12,951 nt of DNA from a bacterium (GTDB taxonomy: Bacteria; Chloroflexota; Dormibacteria; UBA8260; Bog-877), in NCBI GenBank assembly GCA_021802115.1, contig JAKABA010000106.1, positions 1 to 12,951 on the forward strand, in the 5' to 3' direction. Both the position numbers and the translations under genes were made by a program. Shown here piece after piece: positions 1 through 6,504 of the stretch; within the stretch, counting starts at the first letter, position 1; every line of letters begins with the position of its first letter. The notes beneath the pieces were generated by a model. It saw only the letters and a list, made by a program, of their open reading frames with translations. It did not search any database and was not told the origin of the DNA.

Positions 1-218
1 CCCAGCGGGTGCTGGGCCGACGGGCCCTGAAGCACCTGCAGCAGATGCTGAGAGTCCGGGCTCTGCCGCGCTATCTGGGCTGCAAAGATGGCCAGGACGC
101 AGGCCACCACGACGATCCCGGCGCCCACCAGACCGGCCCACTCCCCAGCCATCCACCGCCGACGAGAGCCGGCCCTTCGCAAAGCGAGATCTGCGACGCC
201 TCGCGACACACTCACCAT
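1..218 (-). CDS. Peptide-type ABC transporter permease, DppC/OppC-like (N-terminal fragment, cut by window edge)
   Basis: This is the second membrane subunit of the oligopeptide-type importer encoded just upstream. The frame opens with ATG at 218 after a TAGAGGTG stretch (the preceding gene's stop plus a Shine-Dalgarno) and runs 72 codons to the window edge without a stop. It shows a short basic cytoplasmic N-terminus (RRAGSRRRW), one membrane helix at about residues 24-45 (GLVGAGIVVVACVLAIFAA), then a periplasmic stretch ending in HPLG at the edge. In OppC/DppC proteins HPLG is followed by TDxxGRD, so the fragment ends at the family landmark. Only 10 bases separate it from the upstream permease gene, so the two are co-transcribed. 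The rest, including the EAA loop, lies outside the window. Family assignment is strong; the substrate cannot be read from this piece. Confidence 0.82.
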   Translation of the reverse strand, partial: MVSVSRGVADLALRRAGSRRRWMAGEWAGLVGAGIVVVACVLAIFAAQIARQSPDSQHLLQVLQGPSAQHPL

Positions 219-228
219 GCGGGCACCT

Positions 229-1236
229 CTACACCCGCTGGCGCACGCGGGGGTCGAGAAACATGTAAAGGATGTCCACGGCGAAGTTCGCCACGACGAA
301 TCCCAGTGAGATGACCAGGGTGTCCGCGAGGATGACGGGATAGTCGCGACTGTTCACCGCCAAAATGGCGAGCTGGCCGATGCCGGGCCACGCGAACACG
401 GTCTCCACAATCACCGTCCCTCCGAGAAGCGTGCCGGCCTGAAGTCCGACGACGGTGATGACGGGAAGCAGCGCGTTACCCATCACGTGCCTCCACCTCA
501 CGGAGCGGAGGCTGATTCCCTTGGCGACCGCCGTACGAACGTGCGGTTCCTCCGCCACCTCCAGCAGGGTGGTTCGGAAGATTCGCGCGATCGGTGCATA
601 GACCGGCCCGGACAGCGTTACCGCCGGCAGGATCAGCGCCTGTATGCCGGCGTCCCCGCTCGCCGGCAGTATCGACCATCTGAGGCTGAACACCAGCACA
701 AGGAACACGCCGAGAATGAACACCGGGATCGATTGCATCACGACCGCCGATGCCACCGCCGCCGTTCGCAACCAGCCGTATCGCCCGAACGCTCCGACAT
801 AGCCGGAGACCATCCCCCCAATGACCGCCAGCACAAGGGCGCTGGCGACCAGTTCGAGGGTGGCCCCTACGTGTCCAAACACCACCCCAAGAGCCGGTGT
901 TCCGTACTCAAGAGAGTTCGGGAAGTGTCCGGTTAGCGTGCGCCCCAGGAACAGCAGGTACTGGACGATGAGCGGGTCGTTGTATCCGAGGGACTGCGAC
1001 AGATGAGCCACCTCGGAGGCTGGCGCCCCGACGGGGAGCAGCAGCACGGCGGGGTTGCCCGAGATGTTCAAAAGGACGAAGACGGCCGTCAGCACGCCCC
1101 ACACCGCGATGACGGCCCCCACCCCTCGCTTCCACAGGAACGGTGGTGGTATGAGCCGACGGTGTCGCCCAGGGCGCGCCCCCTCGGGGGCACGCCCTGG
1201 GCGCGCCTCAACTACGGCGTGCCCGCTGCCGTCCAT
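229..1236 (-). CDS. Peptide-type ABC transporter permease, DppB/OppB-like
   Basis: Inner-membrane channel subunit of a peptide/opine/nickel-class importer. It has a first helix (VGAVIAVWGVLTAVFVLL), a periplasmic segment, then five more hydrophobic segments. The family coupling loop is clear (EEPHVRTAVAKGIS followed by RHVMGNALLPV), as is the typical ending VDILYMFLDPRVR. Two starts are possible. ATG at 1278 lies 7 bases after the binding-protein stop but has only weak ribosome-binding sequence. ATG at 1236 follows GCGAGGAGCAG and gives 335 residues, so I chose it, although its 3-base spacer is short. From either start the N-terminus before the first helix is unusually long, basic and proline/glycine-rich. 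It is encoded across a strong inverted repeat at 1170-1199, so the true start could be later still. It sits between the binding-protein gene and the DppC-like gene in the same operon. Specificity is unknown. Confidence 0.9.
   Translation of the reverse strand: MDGSGHAVVEARPGRAPEGARPGRHRRLIPPPFLWKRGVGAVIAVWGVLTAVFVLLNISGNPAVLLLPVGAPASEVAHLSQSLGYNDPLIVQYLLFLGRTLTGHFPNSLEYGTPALGVVFGHVGATLELVASALVLAVIGGMVSGYVGAFGRYGWLRTAAVASAVVMQSIPVFILGVFLVLVFSLRWSILPASGDAGIQALILPAVTLSGPVYAPIARIFRTTLLEVAEEPHVRTAVAKGISLRSVRWRHVMGNALLPVITVVGLQAGTLLGGTVIVETVFAWPGIGQLAILAVNSRDYPVILADTLVISLGFVVANFAVDILYMFLDPRVRQRV
1170..1199. repeat. Inverted repeat between binding-protein and permease genes
   Basis: Two 14-base arms (1170-1183 and 1186-1199) match at 13 of 14 positions around a 2-base spacer, almost wholly G/C. 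On the minus-strand mRNA this would form a very stable stem-loop about 90-120 bases after the binding-protein stop, within the predicted 5' coding part of the permease. Intercistronic stem-loops after binding-protein genes are known (for example after malE) to protect upstream mRNA and keep binding protein in excess over permease. That role here is inference. Confidence 0.6.
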
Positions 1237-1285
1237 CTGCTCCTCGCCACAGACTGCCCGCCCACGATCCAGCGCCATCCATCAC

Positions 1286-2857
1286 TCAGTGGAACGCATA
1301 ACCGAGAAGCCACCCAGCAGGATTCGGTGTCCACGCGATGCCCTTCCGAATCGCGTAGACCACGGGCTCGGGAAAGAGAAAGATCACGGGCGCCTGCGAA
1401 CGCATGATCGACGCCGCCTGCGCACAGTCCGCGTTTGCCTGCGACGTCGATGTTGCCGCAAGCGCCGAGTTGACGGCGTTGGTGAACGCTGTATCGGTCC
1501 AGTACGCATAGGGGCTGGCCGAGACAAACAGCCCGAACAGGCCCTCACAGGTCAGCGTCGCCCACGACTGTCCTAAGAACGAGACCGGCGACAAGGTCCG
1601 CTTTGTCACGTAGTCCTGCAAGTACGTGTCGAACGGCAACTCGTCGATGGTCGCCTTGATGCCCACCTGGCCCAGTTGCTGAGCCACAGCCTCCGAAATC
1701 GCAGTGTCGCTCGGATACGTGCCCGTCGGGACCATGAAGGTCACGCTCAACCCGTGCGCATACCCGGCGCTGGCCAGCAGGCTCTTGGCCTTGGCCGGAT
1801 CGTAAGGGTACGCAGACAAACTCGGGTCGTAGCCCTGATAGATGGGCTGCAGCAACTCTCCAGGACTCGGGCTGACGACCCCGTCCAGGATGCTCTTGGC
1901 GATGGCAGCCTTGTTCACGGCGTAGTTCATCGCGAGCCGCACGTCAAGGTTGCTCGTCGGCGAGGTGAGCGTGTTGATCTTGATCATATAGGCGAAGGAC
2001 GACGAATAGTGCCCCACCATGATCGACGGGTCCTTCTCCAGCTCACTGATCTCGTCCACGCTGAAGCTCGTCATCACATCCACCTGTCCCGATTCGATAG
2101 CGTCGAGCTGAGCGGATGCAGACGGCAGCACCACGTACGTCACCGTCTTGAAATAGGGCTGCGAGCCGAAGTACGTCGGATTCGCATCCATGACCACCTC
2201 CGACTCCGCGTTGTAGCTGACCAGCTTGTAGGGGCCGTCACCCATCGCCTGCGTCGCCGGGCTGTGAGTGGGCACCCAGGAGGGGTCGAGCAGGTAAAAG
2301 AAAGAGAGCGCATCGGGAAGCGTCAGATCGGGAGTCTTCGTGTGAATATCGGCGACAAACTTCGACGGCTCGGTAACCCCGGTCACGTCGGCGTAGTAGG
2401 AAGCATTGCGAGAATTGTTCGCCGGATTCTGCACCCGTGCTATGTTGTAGGCGACGTCGGATGCCGTGAACAGGTCCCCGTTCCAGAAGTGGACGTCCTT
2501 CCGTAGATTAAATTGCCAGGTCGTCGGGTTCACCAGCTTCCAGTTAGTCGCGATGTCCGGCTCCAGCTTCCCCGACGCCGACTTTTGAACGAGCGTCGCG
2601 TAGAGGTCGGCCAGAAGGCTCTCGTCGTTGCCCACGCTCGCGGTGTCGATGGGATCCAGAGTTTCCACGGGTGCTGGGATACCGATCGACAGCGTGCTGG
2701 GTGGCTTGGCCGTGCTCGGTGGCGAGGCGGTACTTGTCGAGCCGCACGCGGCCACCACGACGGCTGCCATTCCCGTCGTGGCGACCCAGCGGATGCCGCC
2801 GCGTGGCGGCCGAAGGAGGCCCGCGCTCATCCGTGCTAGCGATTGCCGCTTGTGCAT
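1286..2857 (-). CDS. Extracellular solute-binding lipoprotein, family 5 (oligopeptide type)
   Basis: Captures the ligand outside the membrane and delivers it to the DppB/DppC-like permeases encoded next. The ATG at 2857 is chosen because GGGAGAG lies about 6 bases upstream and it directly starts a lipoprotein signal: basic MHKRQSLAR, a hydrophobic stretch, then lipobox VVAAC with the lipidated cysteine at residue 38, followed by a Ser/Thr/Pro-rich linker. The open frame extends further upstream but that part overlaps the preceding gene. The mature protein has SBP_bac_5 landmarks: ETLDPIDTAS, LVQKSASGKLEPDIATNW, a WxFxLRKDVHFWNGD segment, DGPYKLVSY, NPTYFG and LDVRLAMNYAVNKAAI. The 523 residues fit the family (about 500-560). 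It begins 94 bases after the acyltransferase gene. The ligand is probably peptide-like but cannot be inferred from sequence. Confidence 0.93.
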   Translation of the reverse strand: MHKRQSLARMSAGLLRPPRGGIRWVATTGMAAVVVAACGSTSTASPPSTAKPPSTLSIGIPAPVETLDPIDTASVGNDESLLADLYATLVQKSASGKLEPDIATNWKLVNPTTWQFNLRKDVHFWNGDLFTASDVAYNIARVQNPANNSRNASYYADVTGVTEPSKFVADIHTKTPDLTLPDALSFFYLLDPSWVPTHSPATQAMGDGPYKLVSYNAESEVVMDANPTYFGSQPYFKTVTYVVLPSASAQLDAIESGQVDVMTSFSVDEISELEKDPSIMVGHYSSSFAYMIKINTLTSPTSNLDVRLAMNYAVNKAAIAKSILDGVVSPSPGELLQPIYQGYDPSLSAYPYDPAKAKSLLASAGYAHGLSVTFMVPTGTYPSDTAISEAVAQQLGQVGIKATIDELPFDTYLQDYVTKRTLSPVSFLGQSWATLTCEGLFGLFVSASPYAYWTDTAFTNAVNSALAATSTSQANADCAQAASIMRSQAPVIFLFPEPVVYAIRKGIAWTPNPAGWLLGYAFH

Positions 2858-2951
2858 GTCTACTCTCCCAGCCTTTCTCTGTATGGTGGACGTGACGGAC
2901 TGAATCTGGCGCGCCACGCCCCGGGTAACCACTGGCGACCGACTCTCTCCC

Positions 2952-4154
2952 TTAGAGTGCGCGCGTGCCCTCCTCGCAGAGGATCCCCGCCGTGCACGGG
3001 TTTCCCATAGCAACGTATGCGCAGCCTCCCGCAACGTCGATCACCGAACCATACGTCGTTTCCGCGGCTCCCTTCGCGCCAGGATGCCGGCAGATCGAAC
3101 TCTGCGGGTATCCATCGTGTGATGATAGGAGTTCTGCCACGTTGGCCGCCGTCCACTTGCTTGCCCCCGCCACGGCGCGTTCGGCCACCTCGTAACGGTG
3201 GTAGGACGACGGATACTGCTCGGGGGTCGGGGTGCAATCGTACAGTGACGTGGACACGTAGTGGTTCGTCAGGCACGCCCAGCCCTCTCGTGCTGGGCTC
3301 ACCACAACGGTGGAGGGCGTGACCTCGAGAGTGGCGGCGCCGGTCGCGTCGGCGGCAGTCACATTCAGGCCGGTCAGTCGAGGCTGCTGTTCCGTCAGCG
3401 CCACGAGATCTTCCAGGGACGTCGAGCGCCGGAGCAGAAGGTGCGTATTGAGCAGCACCCAGCCCTCGCGCAGCATATCCGAACCAACCGAGACCGATGC
3501 GTCGTGGCTGCGCTTCCAGACCCCACTCGTCCCCAGAGCCACGCCGGTGGAGGATAGGCCGCTACCCGGCCAGGTTACAGACCCCGCCACGGTGACCTCT
3601 ATGAGCCTCACTCCATCGTGATAACTGCGTACGAGCGCCAGTGGTCGGAGCGGAAGGCTGGTGAAATCTCGCGTCTTGCCCAGGAGGGCACCACGCGTCG
3701 CGGTCCGTCGCCCATCCACGACCACATGGGTGCACTCCTGCTGCGGGCTTCCCACGCCGCGAAAGCGCAATACCAAAAAGAGTGGCACGTTGAGGAGCCA
3801 GATATCCTCGGCTTCTGTCCGTGAACCCTCGGCAATACCTGTGACCTCATCCGCGAGCGTCGGGTCGGCACGCTCGGCGAAGGCGCGACAAACCGAGAAT
3901 GCCTCCCTCCAGGCATCCTGCCCCACCGTGAGCATCTGCTCGTCAACGAGCCGGCGGGCCATCCGGAGATTCTCGGCGATACGGGCCGCGGCGGCTCGGC
4001 CATGATGGAGGCCCTGCTCATGAGGGTCCCCACTGACGGTGGTCCAAGAGGCTCCTCCGTCCGAAGCCGGGGCGTGTCCCGTGCTCGCACCACTGTCCCA
4101 CAAGCTCAACCGGAGCCACCCTGGCGGCATGGAGCGGGACTCCTCGCGGCTCAT
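2952..4154 (-). CDS. C45-type Ntn acyltransferase/amidohydrolase (6-APA acyltransferase fold)
   Basis: Member of the acyl-CoA:6-aminopenicillanic acid acyltransferase / peptidase C45 group of N-terminal-nucleophile enzymes, which self-cleave before a cysteine and then hydrolyse or transacylate amide bonds. The candidate nucleophile is Cys141 (numbered from the 4154 start) in QQECTHVVV. It is followed at the usual distance by GALLGKTRDF, equivalent to the family G-x-N-x-D-W element, then by SGLSSTGVALGTSG and, nearer the C-terminus, CLTNHYVS (family TNHF). No signal peptide is evident, so it is probably cytoplasmic and acts on imported ligand. ATG 4154 is preferred because GGAGGG sits 6 bases ahead; ATG 4169 in the same frame has a weaker AGGA. 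It starts a few bases after the PLP-enzyme stop and precedes the binding-protein gene. The family is clear, but hydrolase versus transferase and the substrate are not. Confidence 0.82.
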   Translation of the reverse strand: MSREESRSMPPGWLRLSLWDSGASTGHAPASDGGASWTTVSGDPHEQGLHHGRAAAARIAENLRMARRLVDEQMLTVGQDAWREAFSVCRAFAERADPTLADEVTGIAEGSRTEAEDIWLLNVPLFLVLRFRGVGSPQQECTHVVVDGRRTATRGALLGKTRDFTSLPLRPLALVRSYHDGVRLIEVTVAGSVTWPGSGLSSTGVALGTSGVWKRSHDASVSVGSDMLREGWVLLNTHLLLRRSTSLEDLVALTEQQPRLTGLNVTAADATGAATLEVTPSTVVVSPAREGWACLTNHYVSTSLYDCTPTPEQYPSSYHRYEVAERAVAGASKWTAANVAELLSSHDGYPQSSICRHPGAKGAAETTYGSVIDVAGGCAYVAMGNPCTAGILCEEGTRAL

Positions 4155-4175
4155 GATGGGCCCTCCCATACAGTC

Positions 4176-5585
4176 CTACGAACTCTCCCCGCCACCCGGC
4201 CGTGCCCAGGAGAGGAGGAAGCGGAAGGGCGGTGCTGAGCGAGGATCGGGCGCCGGCAGATAATCGCCGGTTCCCTCGTCAAGAGCATAGTTCCACCGGG
4301 GTCCAGTGTGAACGATGGAGGCAATCGCATCCGCCAAGGCGTCGATGTCGTCGGCTGAGCTCCCCACTCCAAGGCTGAGTCTCACGGCACCGGGAACGCG
4401 GGCGCGGCGCCCCACGCGGAGGTCATCTCGAACGTCCTGCGCTTGGAGGTCGGTGATCCTGAGCAGCGTCAGCATGAGCGGGTGCGCGCAGAAGCAACCG
4501 TGCCTCACCCCGATGCCGTACTCCGCGCTCAGAATCGCGGCCAGAAGGCTGTGGTCGAAACCGGCCACGTTGAAGGTGACCAGTCCAATCCGATCGGCGC
4601 TCTCGGGCCAGAGGCGGTACATCTCCACCGCGCTGATGGCGCCCAGGCGCTGACGCGCGTACGCACCGAGCCGACGCTCATCCTCGGCGACGCGCGCCAT
4701 CCCATACCGCCTCAGCGTCTCGGCGGCAACGCCCATGGCAACCGCGCCGAGCACGTTCGGAGAGCCCGCCTCTTGCCGATCGGGCAGGGCGGTCCAGAGC
4801 ACCTCGTCCGTGGTGACGAAGTCCACCGCGCCGCCCCCTCTCATGTACGGTGCTCCTCGTGCCAGCCAGTCAGGCCGCCCGATCAGCACGCCGACGCCAA
4901 AGGGAGCGTACATCTTGTGGCCCGAGGCCGCTAGGTAGTCCACCCCGAGATCACCGATGCTCACGGGCAGATGCGGAGCGAGCTGTGCCGCGTCGAGCAC
5001 CAGCCGAGCCCCATACGCGTGCGCAAGCGAGGTGAGCTCAGCCACGGGCCAGACTTCTCCCGTCACATTGGATATGCCCGTCACCGCCACCAGATCCGTC
5101 CTCCTCGTGCGGAGATGCGCCTCAAGAACCTCCACCGCCTCTCCGGCACTCGCCGGAGCCGGGAGGTAGCGTACCGAACCTACCTTCTGCCAGGGCAGCA
5201 GATTCGCGTGATGCTCTGACGCGAATGCCACCACAGACGTCCCAGCCGGAACGGACTCCGCGAGCAGGTTCATCGCATCCGTGGTGTTGCGCACGAATAC
5301 CACGCAGTCATCGGGGCGCGCATCGAAAAAGGCATGCACGGCCGCACGCGCGCCCTCGTAGGCGGCCGTGGACAGCTGAGACTTGTACCCGGCCCCGCGG
5401 TGCACGCTGCTGTAGTGGGGAAGGAACTGGTTGACCGCGTCAGCGACGGCGACCAGCGCAGGGGTGCTCGCAGCATAGTCGAGGTTCTTGTACCGCGTAT
5501 GATCGCCCGTGACAAGCGGGACCTCCGTGGCGGCTCCAACCAGAGCAAGATGACCCAGCACCGGCGGCGAGACCAGTCCGCTCAT
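4176..5585 (-). CDS. Class V aminotransferase-fold PLP enzyme (SufS / isopenicillin N epimerase-like)
   Basis: Fold-type I PLP enzyme. Visible elements are NLDYAASTPA near residue 34; RNTTDAMN around 99-106, the cofactor-phosphate region; EHHANLLPW at 124-132 with the stacking histidine; DAAQ at 198-201, whose Asp pairs with the pyridine nitrogen; and ASGHKMYAPFG, where Lys224 forms the Schiff base. RHGCFCAHP (361-369) overlays the SufS loop RxGxxCA, putting Cys366 at the persulfide-cysteine position; a GCFC motif also occurs in Moco sulfurases. The protein is 469 residues with a C-terminal tail (NYALDEGTGDYLP) longer than SufS. No suf/isc genes are nearby. Its partners are a C45 enzyme and a peptide importer, so action on an amino acid or thiol/sulfur compound from the imported ligand is more likely than Fe-S assembly. 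The start overlaps the GntR stop as ATGA, with GGTGAG about 6 bases ahead. The reaction (desulfuration, epimerisation, lyase or transamination) is undecided. Confidence 0.88.
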   Translation of the reverse strand: MSGLVSPPVLGHLALVGAATEVPLVTGDHTRYKNLDYAASTPALVAVADAVNQFLPHYSSVHRGAGYKSQLSTAAYEGARAAVHAFFDARPDDCVVFVRNTTDAMNLLAESVPAGTSVVAFASEHHANLLPWQKVGSVRYLPAPASAGEAVEVLEAHLRTRRTDLVAVTGISNVTGEVWPVAELTSLAHAYGARLVLDAAQLAPHLPVSIGDLGVDYLAASGHKMYAPFGVGVLIGRPDWLARGAPYMRGGGAVDFVTTDEVLWTALPDRQEAGSPNVLGAVAMGVAAETLRRYGMARVAEDERRLGAYARQRLGAISAVEMYRLWPESADRIGLVTFNVAGFDHSLLAAILSAEYGIGVRHGCFCAHPLMLTLLRITDLQAQDVRDDLRVGRRARVPGAVRLSLGVGSSADDIDALADAIASIVHTGPRWNYALDEGTGDYLPAPDPRSAPPFRFLLSWARPGGGESS

Positions 5586-6316
5586 GCTTCGCTCACCGAC
5601 AGATCGGGGGCGCGGCGGAGCCGGCGTGCAGGGATCGTCAGAGGCATGGAGAGAACCTCCTCTCTGGATACGAGGGCGTCGATGACCATGTGCTGTGATG
5701 AGCGCACCTGGTGGATCGCCTCGGCACGCGCCTTGTCGGCATCCCCGGCGACGACCGCCTCCACGAGCGTCCGATGCTCATGCACGATCTCATCGGCTCG
5801 GGAGCTCAGCAGCAGGCCGACGCGGAAGAGCCGCTCCATCTGGATGAGCGTGAGCTCAAGGGTCGACGCCAAACGCTGATTCCCCGACACGCGCCCGATC
5901 AGGACGTGGAACCTGGTGTTCGCCTCCAGGAATCCGTCCACCGATTCCGGGTTGCTGGTGTCATAGCTGGTGGCCTGGAGCGTCTCCAGCGCCTTGAGAT
6001 CGGCCAGACCGAGCGCCTGACCCGCCGCCAGAGCCGCGGCCTCCCCCTCTAGGAGTACCCGCATCCCGAAGAGGTCGCGGGTGTCCTTGATGGTCACGGG
6101 AGACGCCCGGTAGCGAGACTTGGCGTCACTGAGGACGAACCCGTCCTGACGCAGGCGTCCGAGCGCCTCGCGCACCGGGGTCTTGCTCAGACCCAGTTCT
6201 GCCGCTAGCTGCCCCTCCGCGAGCGTCTCTCCCGGCGGAATCTCAAGCTTGGTTATTCGTGATCGCACTTCATGGTAGGCCCTGTCCGCTAGAGACCTAT
6301 GGTGGATCTCGAACAT
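5582..6316 (-). CDS. GntR-family regulator, FCD (FadR/VanR-like) type
   Basis: DNA-binding regulator heading the catabolic/transport operon. Residues 8-73 form the GntR winged helix: LADRAYHEVRSRI, PPGETLAEGQLAAELGLSKT, PVREALGRLRQDGFV. Residues from about 76 carry an FCD effector domain with R86/E90, the FH pair at 136-137, EH at 180-181 and a downstream histidine at 202, positions that in this family often bind a metal and an organic-acid ligand. ATG at 6316 is preferred over the in-frame ATG at 6343. Homology begins there, and a TATACT box lies 8 bases upstream, so the mRNA would start at about this codon. That box would lie inside the coding sequence if 6343 were the start. The stop overlaps the PLP-enzyme start (ATGA), so regulator and enzymes are translationally coupled. 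An autoregulated repressor relieved by a pathway metabolite is likely but inferred. Confidence 0.92.
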   Translation of the reverse strand: MFEIHHRSLADRAYHEVRSRITKLEIPPGETLAEGQLAAELGLSKTPVREALGRLRQDGFVLSDAKSRYRASPVTIKDTRDLFGMRVLLEGEAAALAAGQALGLADLKALETLQATSYDTSNPESVDGFLEANTRFHVLIGRVSGNQRLASTLELTLIQMERLFRVGLLLSSRADEIVHEHRTLVEAVVAGDADKARAEAIHQVRSSQHMVIDALVSREEVLSMPLTIPARRLRRAPDLSVSEA

Positions 6317-6324
6317 TGTCGAGC

Positions 6325-6330
6325 AGTATA
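6325..6330 (-). promoter_or_regulatory. Candidate -10 box of the GntR-led operon
   Basis: TATACT on the minus strand ends 8 bases before the GntR ATG at 6316. Transcription starting the usual 6-8 bases downstream would yield a leaderless or nearly leaderless mRNA. No Shine-Dalgarno is visible in the gap. No good -35 hexamer is seen; the expected -35 position falls inside the palindrome at 6344-6357. Confidence 0.5.
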
Positions 6331-6343
6331 TCGCAAGGGGCAT

Positions 6344-6357
6344 GACGGCATGGCGTC
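6344..6357. promoter_or_regulatory. Imperfect palindrome upstream of the GntR operon (candidate operator)
   Basis: GACGGCATGGCGTC pairs at 6 of 7 positions per half-site and covers the place where the -35 element of the operon promoter would be. GntR proteins bind short palindromes overlapping their own promoters. The sequence is short and GC-rich enough to occur by chance, so this is tentative. Confidence 0.3.
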
Positions 6358-6504
6358 TTGTCCGCCGTCAGATCCCCAGGCACCCGCAGGGCGGGCCCCG
6401 CGACCGGCGAGGCGCATGCCGGCGCCCTCGCCCCCGGGGGCCGCTGCCAGCGCCGAGATGTCCAGGCGGATCTCCGGCGCCCCTGGTGCGTCGTCCGCCC
6501 CCGC
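6358..6504. other. Region with no supported gene
   Basis: About 150 bases between the GntR promoter and the end of the decayed acetyltransferase. The open frames crossing it have no recognisable content. I see no convincing terminator or RNA here. Confidence 0.5.

Noticed and set aside
2860..3034. N-terminal extension of the binding-protein frame upstream of 2857
   Set aside because: It overlaps the C45 gene's end and precedes a lipoprotein signal that must be N-terminal; a good ribosome site supports the start at 2857.
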